Shown here piece after piece: positions 48,952 through 57,975 of a stretch of 64,000 nt of DNA. Each line of letters begins with the position of its first letter. Within the stretch, counting starts at the first letter, position 1. The notes beneath the pieces are model-generated. The model saw only the letters and a program-made list of their open reading frames with translations. It was not told the origin of the DNA and did no database searches. Both the position numbers and the translations under genes were made by a program. The DNA is taken from positions 310,001-374,000 of the forward strand of contig NZ_JAPEHV010000003.1 in assembly GCF_028823665.1 (NCBI RefSeq), given 5' to 3'. This stretch comes from Microbacterium sp. C7(2022). Lineage in GTDB: Bacteria > Actinomycetota > Actinomycetes > Actinomycetales > Microbacteriaceae.

Positions 48952-49881
48952 GTGGAGTACTGCCTTTTCACCGAGCCCCAACAGGGTGCCTCCTACGCAG
49001 ACCAGCTTGCGTTCGCGCAGGCTGGCGAACGCCTAGGCTTCACCGGTTTCTTCCGGTCAGACCACTACCTGCGCATGGGGCCGGGCAATCCCCTACCCGG
49101 GCCGACAGACGCCTGGACGACCCTGGCGGGAATCGCACGCGAGACATCCACGATCCGCCTGGGCACCCTCGTCTCGTCGGTGACGTACCGCGTTCCCGGG
49201 ATCCTGGCGATTCAGATCGCGCAGATCGACGACATGTCGGACGGTCGCGTCGAGCTCGGCCTGGGCACGGGCTGGTTCGAGGCCGAGCATGCCGCATACG
49301 GCATCCCGTTCCCTGCCAAGCGATTCGACCTGCTCGAAGAGCAACTCGAGATCGTGACCGGCCTGTGGGCGACGCCGCCCGGCGACACCTACGCGTTCGC
49401 CGGACAGCACTACCAGCTGACCGATTCGCCTGCGCTCCCGCACCCCGTACAGGACCGTGTGCCGGTGATCGTCGGCGGCGGCGGACCGAAGCGCACACCG
49501 AATCTGGCGGCGCGCTTCGCCACCGAATACAACATCGGTTTCGTCTCTGAGGCTGTCGTGGCAGAGAAGTTCAAGGTGGTGCGCGCGGCGTGCGAAAGCG
49601 TCGGGCGTGATCCGCAGACCCTCAAGATGTCGGTGGCGCTTCCCACGCTTGCTGCGGCATCCGATTTCGAACTCTCGGAGCGGGCTGCCCGGATCGGAAC
49701 GACCCCCGCAGAGTTCCGCAATGACGCGAACATCATCGGCGGCGCCTCAGAGATCATCGACAAGGTCACTCGCCTGGTCGAGCTGGGGGCCGAGCGCGTG
49801 TACTTCCAGCTGATGGATCTGCAAGACGTCGACCAGGTGGAGTTCCTCGGCGCCGAGGTGCTGCCCCACCTTCCCCGCTGA
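48952..49881 (+). CDS. LLM-class F420-dependent oxidoreductase
   Basis: 309 residues. EYCLFTEPQQGASYADQLAFAQAGERLGFTGFFRSDHYLR is the luciferase-like N terminus. RLGTLVSSVTYRVPGILAIQIAQIDDMSDGRVELGLGTGWFEAEHAAYGIPFP is the LLM core, and PVIVGGGGPKRTPNLAARFATEYN the cofactor part. It is the longer, typical form compared with the 264-residue gene at 25.5 kb. The substrate is unknown. GTG at 48952 follows the CDF stop by 14 bp and is likely co-transcribed, though AGGAAATACTTC gives only a partial ribosome site. Confidence 0.9.
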   Translation: MEYCLFTEPQQGASYADQLAFAQAGERLGFTGFFRSDHYLRMGPGNPLPGPTDAWTTLAGIARETSTIRLGTLVSSVTYRVPGILAIQIAQIDDMSDGRVELGLGTGWFEAEHAAYGIPFPAKRFDLLEEQLEIVTGLWATPPGDTYAFAGQHYQLTDSPALPHPVQDRVPVIVGGGGPKRTPNLAARFATEYNIGFVSEAVVAEKFKVVRAACESVGRDPQTLKMSVALPTLAAASDFELSERAARIGTTPAEFRNDANIIGGASEIIDKVTRLVELGAERVYFQLMDLQDVDQVEFLGAEVLPHLPR

Positions 49882-49902
49882 TCACACCCCTGAGGGGGTG
49901 AT
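49881..49902 (+). terminator. Hairpin after the F420 oxidoreductase gene
   Basis: ATCACACCCC and GGGGGTGAT pair over 9 bp with a bulged A and a 3-nt loop. No T run, so termination is only likely. Confidence 0.45.
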
Positions 49903-49971
49903 TCGGCAGGACGGCAGGCCGCACCGAGGTACACGCGGCCGGCGGCCCGGTGCACCCGCGGAGGGCTGAAA

Positions 49972-50009
49972 CCACGGCACCAGGGGGCGGACCCCCGTGA
50001 GCGTCGTGG
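49972..50009 (-). terminator. Hairpin in the convergent gap, 3' of tadA
   Basis: CCACG/CGTGG, CAC/GTG and GGGGG-CGGA-CCCCC nest into one stem-loop. The gap between convergent genes holds little else, so these two hairpins probably act as terminators in both directions. Confidence 0.4.
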
Positions 50010-50023
50010 GAGAGCCCCCGCCG

Positions 50024-50485
50024 TCAGCGTTTGGTATCGAAGAAGTTCCGCAAGAGCGCGGCGGCATCGTGCTCGAACAACCCGCCGACGACTTCGGCGC
50101 GGTACGGGAGTCGTCGATCTCGCACGACGTCGTAGGCCGAGCCGACCGCGCCCGCCTTCTCGTCCCACGCGCCGAACACCACGCGGGACACGCGCGCCTG
50201 CAACAGTGCCCCGGCGCACATGAGGCACGGTTCGAGGGTCACCACCAGGGTGCAGCCCTCGAGGTTCCATGAGCCTCGTGCAACGGCCGCGTGGCGCATC
50301 GCGACGACCTCGGCGTGCGCGGTGGGGTCGTGCGTGGCCTCGCGCAGGTTGCGCCCTTCGGCGACCACGGTGCCCGTGGCATCCACCACCAAAGCTCCGA
50401 CAGGGACGTCGCCGGACTCCCCCGCTTCGGACGCGAGGGCGAGCGCGCGCCGCATCGCTGAGACGTCAGCCGGATCGAAGTTCAC
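50024..50485 (-). CDS. tadA: tRNA(adenine-34) deaminase
   Basis: 153-residue zinc deaminase making inosine-34 in tRNA-Arg(ACG). The catalytic HAE is in [24 protein letters not shown], and the zinc Cys pair in [20 protein letters not shown]. The C terminus holds the usual dimer part [29 protein letters not shown] at 50485 is leaderless (TAGTCT, 6 nt). It is back to back with upp over a 33-bp gap. Confidence 0.93.
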   Translation of the reverse strand: MNFDPADVSAMRRALALASEAGESGDVPVGALVVDATGTVVAEGRNLREATHDPTAHAEVVAMRHAAVARGSWNLEGCTLVVTLEPCLMCAGALLQARVSRVVFGAWDEKAGAVGSAYDVVRDRRLPYRAEVVGGLFEHDAAALLRNFFDTKR

Positions 50486-50491
50486 ACGACG

Positions 50492-50497
50492 AGACTA
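50492..50497 (-). promoter_or_regulatory. -10 box of tadA (leaderless)
   Basis: TAGTCT, 6 nt, GTG at 50485. Confidence 0.55.
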
Positions 50498-50506
50498 CGA
50501 CGCGAC

Positions 50507-50512
50507 TACCCT
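50507..50512 (+). promoter_or_regulatory. -10 box of upp (leaderless)
   Basis: TACCCT, 6 nt, ATG at 50519. Only 9 bp separates it from the divergent tadA box. Confidence 0.55.
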
Positions 50513-50518
50513 GGGCGT

Positions 50519-51151
50519 ATGCGCCTCCACGTTGCGGATCACCCGCTCATCACCCACAAGCTCACCGTGCTCCGTGACGAGAGCACGCCGTCACCGGTCT
50601 TCCGTCAGCTCACCGAGGAGCTGGTCACACTGCTGGCTTACGAAGCCACCCGCAGTGTGCGTGTCTCGCCACACGAGATCCAGACGCCGGTCACCACGAC
50701 CGTGGGCGTGAAGATCAGCGAACCGCGCCCCCTCGTGGTGCCGATTCTTCGTGCCGGTCTCGGCATGCTCGAGGGCATGGTGAAGCTGATTCCGACGGCC
50801 GAGGTCGGCTTTCTGGGAATGGTGCGAAACGAAGAGACACTCGAGCCGTCAACGTATGCGGAGCGCCTTCCTGACGATCTGAGCGACCGCCAGTGCTTCG
50901 TGCTGGATCCGATGCTCGCAACGGGAGGTTCGCTGGGCGCGGCGATCGACTTCTTGTTCGACCGTGGGGCGCAGGACGTCACGGCTATCTGCCTGCTGGG
51001 CGCTCCCGAGGGTGTCGCCGCGATCGAGAAGCAGATCGCGGGCCGCGACGTGACGCTGGTCCTCGGCGCGATGGACGAACGCCTCAACGAGAAGGGCTAC
51101 ATCGTGCCCGGTCTCGGCGACGCCGGCGACCGACTGTACGGAACCGTCTAA
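50519..51151 (+). CDS. upp: Uracil phosphoribosyltransferase
   Basis: 210-residue pyrimidine salvage enzyme making UMP from uracil and [45 protein letters not shown] is the UPRT N-terminal signature. The PRPP loop is [19 protein letters not shown], and the uracil site is [16 protein letters not shown] near the C terminus. ATG is leaderless. It ends 7 bp from the convergent DUF3467 gene. Confidence 0.96.
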   Translation: MRLHVADHPLITHKLTVLRDESTPSPVFRQLTEELVTLLAYEATRSVRVSPHEIQTPVTTTVGVKISEPRPLVVPILRAGLGMLEGMVKLIPTAEVGFLGMVRNEETLEPSTYAERLPDDLSDRQCFVLDPMLATGGSLGAAIDFLFDRGAQDVTAICLLGAPEGVAAIEKQIAGRDVTLVLGAMDERLNEKGYIVPGLGDAGDRLYGTV

Positions 51152-51158
51152 CAGTTAC

Positions 51159-51479
51159 TCAGTCCCCGACGATCGGGTCTCCGGGTGACCGCCGACCCGT
51201 CTCGCGTTCCCAGAACTCGAGCTGCTGGGTGAGCGCTTTGGCGAGTTCGAACACCTGCTCGGGGGGAATGCGAATGCGACTGACGACCCGCGCCGGCACG
51301 GTGGTGCGTCGGGCGCCTGTCTCGGGGTCAACGCTTTCCTGAGGCGGCCGCGCCAGGGTCAAGAAGTCCATGACGAACACGGTGGGCGTGTGCCAGACGT
51401 TGGCAAAGTCGGCGTACGAGCCCGCGATCTGTTCGGTGGGCAAGTCGATGTCGAATTGACGCGCGGCGTCGTCTGCCAT
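51159..51479 (-). CDS. DUF3467-family protein
   Basis: 106 residues, cytosolic. IAGSYADFANVWHTPTVFVMDFLTLARP and VPARVVSRIRIPPEQVFELAKALTQQLEFWE match the DUF3467 pattern (an aGxYaDf..v.h...fvlDF stretch and a P-x-x-h-x-x-h-x-x-x-h end). The function is unknown. ATG at 51479 is chosen with GAGGAG 7 nt upstream; a longer frame reaches 51635 but lacks such a site. It follows the nuclease-helicase gene by 85 bp on the same strand. Confidence 0.85.
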   Translation of the reverse strand: MADDAARQFDIDLPTEQIAGSYADFANVWHTPTVFVMDFLTLARPPQESVDPETGARRTTVPARVVSRIRIPPEQVFELAKALTQQLEFWERETGRRSPGDPIVGD

Positions 51480-51564
51480 CTCTGGTCTCCTCAGAAGTCT
51501 CGTGTCGGTGGTGACGGTTTCGGCGCGTGATCCCAGCGGCGCGTGGCGCGAGTCTACGCCGCCC

Positions 51565-54500
51565 TCAGATACGACCGACGAGTCTCGCGAACCCGCTGAG
51601 TCGCGCCATGCCTTCGGCGGTGTACGGGAGGTCATCGAGCAGCGCCGGCGAATACACGACGTACGCGGTGTGCTCGGCGCGCGAGATCGCCACGTTCAGG
51701 CGGTTGCGCAGCAGCAGGAAGTCAAGGCCGCGCGGCGCATCGCGCCCCGAAGACGCCGCGAGCGACAGAATCGCGACCGCCGCCTCTTGGCCTTGGAACT
51801 TGTCGACGGTGCCGACGCGCACGTCGCCGAAGCCTTCGGCCCGTAGCGCGTCTTCGACGATCACCTGCTGTGCGTTGTAGGGCGTCACGACGATCACGTC
51901 GCGTGCCGTCAGTGCACGCGGAGGGCACACCGTCACCTCGTCTGCCGCCGACACATCGACATCTGTCCATGCACGGCCGACGACGTCGCGCACGAGGGAG
52001 ACCACGGCGGCGGCTTCTTCGGGCGATGACGTCGTGTTGCCGCGGTGGCGTACCGGAACAGGCACGAGCCCCGCAGGCACCCCGTCGATTGCACGGTGAG
52101 AGGTCGAGGAGTGCGCGGCGAGCTGGCCGCGATAGGACAACTGAGAGATCGGCGCGGCCACTGCCGGGTGCATGCGCCGGGTGCGCGCAAGAAAGTAGCC
52201 GTACTCCGGCGGGATGACGTCGGCCCCGTCCATCACCCAGCCCAGCGCGGACGTGTCGACGGGCTCGGGGTGGGTGCCCTGACTGACCTGGGGCAACTGC
52301 TGCGGATCGCCGAGGAGCAGCATCCGGGAGGCCGCCAGCGACACAGCGATAGTCGAGGCGAGCGAGAACTGCCCGGCTTCGTCGATGACGAGCAGGTCGA
52401 GGCTGCCGCGCGGGACGCGCGTGGTGTGGGCGAAGTCCCATGCCGTGCCCCCGAGGACGTACCCCGATTCGGCGTGCTCGGCGGTGAACTGATGCACGGC
52501 GTTCTTCCGCAGGACCGTGAAGGCGAGGCCTTCGGCATGCGGATCTTTCGGCGCCTTACCGACCTGGGAAGCATCAAGACCCGCGTCAATGATGCGACCG
52601 AGCATGTGCTCGACGACCGCATGCGACTGCGCGACGACGCCGACTTTGAAGCCGTGCTCGCGCACCAGCCGCGCGATGACGTGCGAGCCGACGTAGGTCT
52701 TCCCGGTACCGGGCGGGCCCTGCACAGCGAGATAGCTGCGATCCAGGTCGCGGATCGCGCGCATGATCGCCTCGACGTCGTCGCCCTGAGAAGCAGGGAG
52801 CGCCCCGGCGTGCATACGGGGTGCTCGGCGAGCGAGAAGATCGCTCGCGGGGTCTGCCGGCAAATCGGGAGCGGCATCGATCACGGCGTCGGCCCACGCG
52901 TCGATCGCCACCTGCTGATTGAGTGCGCGAGGTGGCGCCGCGGGCGTCAATGCCACGGGGAGCACGTCCCACGTCTGGCCGTCGACGGCGCTCTCCTCGA
53001 CGATCGCGCCGTCGTCGAGAGCCTCGATCACGGTCAGCCGATGATCCGCGTGGATCCAACGCGACGATGCCGTGAACGGGAACGGTGCCGGAAGCTCGTA
53101 GAGGCCGAACGGATTCCCTCCTTCGCTCAGCCGCGTCCCGGGTGCGAGATCACCTCGGAGTTCGATGACGCGACGTTCGGTACGCGCACCCTCGGGTCGG
53201 TGCCAGTCCTCGAGAACCCGCGATCGGCCGGCGTCGACCACGACGACATCGCGCGTTTCTTCCCACATCGACACCGGCTCGCGCAAGCGCAGGTAGTGCA
53301 GGGCCCAGAAGCTCTTCGCCTCGCGCGGATAGTAGTCGATGGCGGCCGCCGCGAGCCGCAGAGACTGGGCTTCACGCGATTCGCGATCGTGTTCACGGGA
53401 GAGCGCGTCGAGGCTGACCGATCGCGTGGACGGCGTGTAGGACGTCTCGGCGGGTTCATCGTTGCGGGCCGGCGTCAGATTGCTCTCGCGGGCGCGATCG
53501 ACCAGCCAGTTGCGCAGACGCCGGGTCGACACGCAGTCGTAGCGGTTGTAGTCGGCCAAATCGTCGAGGATTGCTCGGGCACCGCCCACATCGCCGTCGT
53601 CCTGCAGTGCGCGCGCCTCGACATAGCGCACGATCGAGTCATCGCCTTTTTGCACGTCACTGGTGCGCACTTCTTCGCCCATGTAGAGCGGTTCGAGCTT
53701 CTTTATCGAGTACGAGCGGGAGCCCACGCGCAGCGCACGACGCACGATCGGATACAGATCGACGAAGATGCCGTCGGCGAGCAGACGGTCGACATCGGCT
53801 TCGCGCACGCCGTATCGCGCCGCCATGGCGAGCAGGTGGGTGGGCTCGTACGGCGCGTAGTGGTAGATATGCATGTCGGGGTGGGCCGCGCGACGCACCG
53901 CGACCATGTCGAGAAAGTCCTCGAGCGCTCGCTTCTCGTCGGCGAATGAGTGCGCCCACAGCGCCGAGTACTGATCGGCATCGTCGGTCCAGCCGAACAG
54001 ATAATCGATGCCCCACAGCGTCGGGTCGCCCGCATCGCGTGGCGGCTCTGAGTACAGCGGGTCGCCTTCGAAATCGAAGTACAGGTCGCCGCGACTGGGC
54101 CGCGGTAGCGACGCCAGCGCCGTCGGTGCCACGACCTCGTACGTCGGTACGGGCGGGGTCGCCTCCCCCGCGCCAGCGCCGCCGTCGTCGCCAGGTGCCG
54201 CCGCAGGCTCGACACCACCGGCCGGGCTCTGAAGTTGCAGCCGCGCTTGCGTGCGCAGCATCCCGAACGTGTCAGCGCTCATTGCCTTCGGCGGCGAGGG
54301 CGCGGTCGCGAGATCATCGATCGTCGTGATTCCCGCTGCGCGGAGCCGCGCACGCTGGACGGGTCGCATTCCCGCGACGAGTAGGAGGTCTCGGGATGCC
54401 ACGACCTCGGCGTCGCAGGTCGCGCAGCGTCCACAGGCGAAGACATCGAGCTCACCGCGAGGATCACCCCACGCGAGCGGCGCACCCGCCACACCGTCGT

Positions 54501-55119
54501 CGAGCGCGCGGTCGGCGACGAGCGCCGCCAACCGGTCGCGCCGCAACACGAACACCGGGAAGATGTCGTCGAGGTCGTGTTCGCTCACGCTCCCATCGCC
54601 GAGCAACAACTGCACACGGGGCGACCGCGGAACGTTCAGCCGATCAAGCTGGTCAACGTATGCCGCGAGCTGCATTAAGGCGGTCACACGGGCGTGCCGC
54701 GCCAGCTTGGTGTCTTGCACGAGCCAGCGACCGGCGTCATCGCGCACGAGAAAGTCCGCGAACCCCACGAAGTCGGGGGTGGAGAACGCCGCTTGATAGA
54801 TGACCTTGGCATCCGACGAGAGAGCGCGATTGGTCAGGTCGACCGCTTCGGCAAGGGCAACGGCATCCGACGATCGCACTTCGGGAATCTCGACGACGCC
54901 GTCACCGAATCGCCGCACGTAGTCGTCGAGCACGCGACGCTCGTGCACCGTTCCCAGCCGACCGGCCCGCTCGAGTGTGAGGTCCTCGGGTTCTTCGACA
55001 GCATCGACGCGACCCAGACGCGCGTCGATCGCGCGCACCCAGGCGAACTCGCACTCAGCGGCGGCCTTGAGATCACTGGCACTCCAAATGATCCGTCGTT
55101 CGTCCTCGATGTAGCGCAT
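51565..55119 (-). CDS. TM0106-type RecB-like nuclease fused to a DNA2-like helicase
   Basis: 1184 residues in two parts. The N half (about 1-560) starts IIWSASDLKAAAECEFAWVRAID and has RecB-like nuclease residues GFADFLVRDDAGRWLVQDTKLA (a D...D-x-K core) and QLAAYVDQL. TYVGSHV-type helicase motifs fill the C half (about 800-1184): Walker A VQGPPGTGKTY, Walker B LLVIDEAGQFSLA, then VGTVDKFQGQEAAVAILS and RLNVAISRAEHTAYVV (motifs V and VI). This is the TM0106 family plus SF1B helicase. It may process DNA ends or R-loops, and a defence role is possible. A -10 TAGGGT lies 18 nt before the ATG, with GGGGAG in the short leader. Confidence 0.88.
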   Translation of the reverse strand: MRYIEDERRIIWSASDLKAAAECEFAWVRAIDARLGRVDAVEEPEDLTLERAGRLGTVHERRVLDDYVRRFGDGVVEIPEVRSSDAVALAEAVDLTNRALSSDAKVIYQAAFSTPDFVGFADFLVRDDAGRWLVQDTKLARHARVTALMQLAAYVDQLDRLNVPRSPRVQLLLGDGSVSEHDLDDIFPVFVLRRDRLAALVADRALDDGVAGAPLAWGDPRGELDVFACGRCATCDAEVVASRDLLLVAGMRPVQRARLRAAGITTIDDLATAPSPPKAMSADTFGMLRTQARLQLQSPAGGVEPAAAPGDDGGAGAGEATPPVPTYEVVAPTALASLPRPSRGDLYFDFEGDPLYSEPPRDAGDPTLWGIDYLFGWTDDADQYSALWAHSFADEKRALEDFLDMVAVRRAAHPDMHIYHYAPYEPTHLLAMAARYGVREADVDRLLADGIFVDLYPIVRRALRVGSRSYSIKKLEPLYMGEEVRTSDVQKGDDSIVRYVEARALQDDGDVGGARAILDDLADYNRYDCVSTRRLRNWLVDRARESNLTPARNDEPAETSYTPSTRSVSLDALSREHDRESREAQSLRLAAAAIDYYPREAKSFWALHYLRLREPVSMWEETRDVVVVDAGRSRVLEDWHRPEGARTERRVIELRGDLAPGTRLSEGGNPFGLYELPAPFPFTASSRWIHADHRLTVIEALDDGAIVEESAVDGQTWDVLPVALTPAAPPRALNQQVAIDAWADAVIDAAPDLPADPASDLLARRAPRMHAGALPASQGDDVEAIMRAIRDLDRSYLAVQGPPGTGKTYVGSHVIARLVREHGFKVGVVAQSHAVVEHMLGRIIDAGLDASQVGKAPKDPHAEGLAFTVLRKNAVHQFTAEHAESGYVLGGTAWDFAHTTRVPRGSLDLLVIDEAGQFSLASTIAVSLAASRMLLLGDPQQLPQVSQGTHPEPVDTSALGWVMDGADVIPPEYGYFLARTRRMHPAVAAPISQLSYRGQLAAHSSTSHRAIDGVPAGLVPVPVRHRGNTTSSPEEAAAVVSLVRDVVGRAWTDVDVSAADEVTVCPPRALTARDVIVVTPYNAQQVIVEDALRAEGFGDVRVGTVDKFQGQEAAVAILSLAASSGRDAPRGLDFLLLRNRLNVAISRAEHTAYVVYSPALLDDLPYTAEGMARLSGFARLVGRI

Positions 55120-55193
55120 GTCTCCCCTTCCCCGATGACCCTAGCCGGGGGCGCCGACATCGCAGGCGCGTGCGGTGCGCGGCATGCACCTGC

Positions 55194-55199
55194 CAGACT
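55194..55199 (+). promoter_or_regulatory. -10-like box of nadE
   Basis: CAGACT, 6 nt, GTG at 55206. One base off TAGACT at a key position, so weaker evidence. Confidence 0.35.
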
Positions 55200-55205
55200 G
55201 GACGC

Positions 55206-57278
55206 GTGAGCACAGCCCTCCCGTTCGCCAGCGCCTACCGGCACGGCTTCGCGCGCGTCGCGGCCTGCACGATTCCGGTAGCCGTCGCCGACCCGGCAGC
55301 GAACGCCGATGCCATCCTTGACGCCGCCCGCGAATGCCACGACGACGCGGTCGCCATTGCGGTGTTCCCCGAACTGTGCCTCACCGGTTACGCGATCGAC
55401 GATCTCGTGATGCAAGACGCCCTCCTCGACGCAGTGGTCACGCAGATCGAGCGCCTGGTCGAAGCATCCGCAGATCTTCTGCCCGTACTCGTGGTGGGCG
55501 CGCCCCTGCGTCACCGCAACCGTCTCTACAACTGCGCGGTCGTGATTCACCGCGGCGCCATCTTGGGTGTTGCGCCGAAGTCGTATCTGCCCACGTATCG
55601 CGAATTCTATGAGCGGCGTTGGTACGCGCCGGGCGAAGAGTGGTCAGGTGAGGCGATTCGCATCGGCGAGCACGAGTGCGTGATCGGCACGAATCTGCTG
55701 TTCGATGTGCGCGATGTTGCCGGACTCACTTTTCACGCCGAAGTGTGCGAAGACATGTGGGTGCCGGTGCCGCCGTCGTCGAAGGCCGCTCTCGCCGGTG
55801 CCACCGTTCTCCTCAACCTCAGCGGCAGTCCGATTACGATCGCGCGCGCCGACGACCGCACCACGCTCGTGAAGTCGCAGTCGCTTCGGTGCCTGGCTGC
55901 CTACGCATATGCGGCGGCCGGCGCGGGCGAATCCACAAACGACGTCTCGTGGGACGGCCAGACCATGATCTACGAGGCCGGGGCCCTGCTGGCCGAGACC
56001 GAGCGATTCCCTGACGGCCCGCGCCGCGCGGTCGCCGATATCGACCTCGACCGGATCCGCCAAGACCGAATCCGCCAGGGAACCTTCGACGACAACCGTT
56101 CTGCCCTCCCGCAGAACGACTTCCTCACGATCGAGACGTTCCTCGAGCCGCCAGCGACCGATATCGGCCTTCGCCGCCCGACCGACCGCTTCCCGTTCGT
56201 GCCCGATGACCCCACGCGACTGGAGCAGGACTGCTACGAGGCGTTCAACATCCAGGTGTCAGGGCTCGTGCAGCGGTTGCAAGCGATCGGCGGGCCACGG
56301 CCCGTGATCGGCGTCAGCGGCGGGCTCGATTCCACGCACGCGCTCCTCGTGATCGCCCGCGCGATGGACCGGCTCGACCGGCCGCGCAGCGACATCCTCG
56401 CCTACACGATGCCGGGCTTCGCGACCAGCGAGCACACGCGCTCGAATGCCGTCGCGTTGGCCGAGGCCATCGGAGCGAGCATCGAAACGATCGACATCCG
56501 ACCGGCCGCGACCGAGATCCTCACCGGAATCGGGCACGCGTTCGCCGACGGCGAGCCCGTCTACGATGTCACCTTCGAGAACGTGCAGGCCGGCATCCGT
56601 ACCGACTTCCTGTTCCGCCTCGCCAACCAGCACGGTGGCATCGTGGTCGGTACATCGGATATGTCTGAGCTCGCCCTGGGCTGGGCGACGTACGGCGTCG
56701 GCGACCACATGAGCCACTACGCGGTCAACACCGGCGTGCCGAAGACGCTGATTCAGCACGTCATGCGCTGGGTGATCGCCCACGAGGGTGACGGCTCGAC
56801 CGATCTCTCCCCCGAGGCGAAGGTCGTGCTGCAATCGGTGCTCGACACCGAGATTTCGCCCGAGCTGGTGCCCGCCGATCAAGACGGCAACATCCAGTCC
56901 ACTCAAGACCGCATCGGCCCGTATGCGCTCCACGACTTCACGCTCGCGTGCATCCTGCGCCACGGCTTCCGCCCGACCAAGATCGCCTTCCTCGCGCAGC
57001 ACGCGTGGAGTGATGCGGATGCCGGGGCTTGGCCGCCCGGCTACCCCGCCGACGACCGGGTGGCATACGACCTCGAAGAGATCGTCCGCTGGCTACGCGT
57101 GTTCTTGCAGCGCTACTTCGGTTTCGCGCAGTTCAAGCGCTCGGCGATTCCGAACGGGCCGAAGGTGTCGCCGATTGGGTCCCTGTCACCGCGCGGGGAC
57201 TGGCGGGCGCCATCGGATGGCAATGCTCGCGCGTGGCTGGCCGAGCTCGACGCGGCATTCCCGCCCGACGCGGCGTAG
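55206..57278 (+). CDS. nadE: Glutamine-dependent NAD(+) synthase
   Basis: 690 residues. The N-terminal nitrilase-type glutaminase (about 1-300) has the triad in FPELCLTGYAIDDL (Glu), APKSYLPTYREFYE (Lys) and HAEVCEDMWVPVPPSS (Cys). The C-terminal synthetase (about 330-690) has the PP-loop GVSGGLDSTHALLV and MPGFATSEHTR, then GTSDMSELALGWATYG. Ammonia from glutamine is channelled to deamido-NAD-AMP. GTG at 55206 is used; a longer frame to 55170 has no support. It ends 11 bp from the convergent PPTase-like gene. Confidence 0.94.
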   Translation: MSTALPFASAYRHGFARVAACTIPVAVADPAANADAILDAARECHDDAVAIAVFPELCLTGYAIDDLVMQDALLDAVVTQIERLVEASADLLPVLVVGAPLRHRNRLYNCAVVIHRGAILGVAPKSYLPTYREFYERRWYAPGEEWSGEAIRIGEHECVIGTNLLFDVRDVAGLTFHAEVCEDMWVPVPPSSKAALAGATVLLNLSGSPITIARADDRTTLVKSQSLRCLAAYAYAAAGAGESTNDVSWDGQTMIYEAGALLAETERFPDGPRRAVADIDLDRIRQDRIRQGTFDDNRSALPQNDFLTIETFLEPPATDIGLRRPTDRFPFVPDDPTRLEQDCYEAFNIQVSGLVQRLQAIGGPRPVIGVSGGLDSTHALLVIARAMDRLDRPRSDILAYTMPGFATSEHTRSNAVALAEAIGASIETIDIRPAATEILTGIGHAFADGEPVYDVTFENVQAGIRTDFLFRLANQHGGIVVGTSDMSELALGWATYGVGDHMSHYAVNTGVPKTLIQHVMRWVIAHEGDGSTDLSPEAKVVLQSVLDTEISPELVPADQDGNIQSTQDRIGPYALHDFTLACILRHGFRPTKIAFLAQHAWSDADAGAWPPGYPADDRVAYDLEEIVRWLRVFLQRYFGFAQFKRSAIPNGPKVSPIGSLSPRGDWRAPSDGNARAWLAELDAAFPPDAA

Positions 57279-57289
57279 CCGTTGGTGGA

Positions 57290-57868
57290 CTACTCGACCA
57301 GTTCGGTGTGCGCGAGGGTGATGATCCATCCGTCGCGCGAGAGGTCGACGATCTTGTAGACGACGTGACGATCAGGGATCCATCCCTTGGCCTGCGCAGG
57401 GCCGAGGCGAACGTGGTCCGCAGCGATTCGAGAACCGCGGCCATCCGCGTCGCGCACCGCCTGCACACGGGTCCAGTGCCTGAGCAGTTGTGGAAGTTCG
57501 GCTTCATCGAAAAAGTGCGAGTGCTTCTTCATCTGGTGCAGCGTCGGGTCATCAGGGTGAGCATCGCGCAGATCGATACCGACGGTGATCGCCGGGTCGA
57601 ATACCGCCACCACGGTTGCCGCCCGGAAGCTCGCGTTGCGGATAGACAGCGGCACTTCCTCACCGTCCACCTCTGCCACCAATTGCGTATGGAATCCGAA
57701 CTGGTTAGGAAGCTCTCGTTCGACGCGCACATGCCGTTCTTCGACACCGAGCTTGGCGGAGAGGATCTCCTTGACGAGCGTGCGTTTGCGATCGTGTTCA
57801 CTCATCTTCGGGTCCCAGCCCAGTCGGGCCGTGATTCCGGCAGGGGCGTCGAGAAGCACGGACTGCAT
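57290..57868 (-). CDS. 4'-Phosphopantetheinyl transferase-like protein lacking catalytic motifs
   Basis: 192 residues. The fold order resembles an Sfp/AcpS-type transferase: SIRNASFRAATVVAVFDPAITVGIDLRD in the middle and HWTRVQAVRDADGRG later. However, the SHS-type motif reads RNA, the D-x-E metal site reads DLRD (the Glu is Arg or Asp), and the W-x-x-K-E-A motif reads WTRVQAV, so Lys and Glu are Val and Gln. It may be a non-catalytic relative or have another substrate. I cannot exclude a different family. ATG at 57868 has GAGG 6 nt upstream. It is divergent from the CrtI-like gene. Confidence 0.5.
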   Translation of the reverse strand: MQSVLLDAPAGITARLGWDPKMSEHDRKRTLVKEILSAKLGVEERHVRVERELPNQFGFHTQLVAEVDGEEVPLSIRNASFRAATVVAVFDPAITVGIDLRDAHPDDPTLHQMKKHSHFFDEAELPQLLRHWTRVQAVRDADGRGSRIAADHVRLGPAQAKGWIPDRHVVYKIVDLSRDGWIITLAHTELVE

Positions 57869-57975
57869 GTTCCACCTCACGTTCCGCGGCGCTCGCCGCT
57901 CTCTCATCTTGTCGGAGGTGGGGCGCCCATGAAAGAGCACCACGCCCGAAGTGTGACCACCTGGGAAGATGAGGC

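Noticed and set aside
49882..50023. SRP RNA or tRNA-Ser gene beside tadA
   Set aside because: In other bacteria such RNAs lie near tadA, but the GGAAGG-AGCAGCC core of SRP RNA and the GGTTCGAATCC arm of tRNA are absent on both strands.
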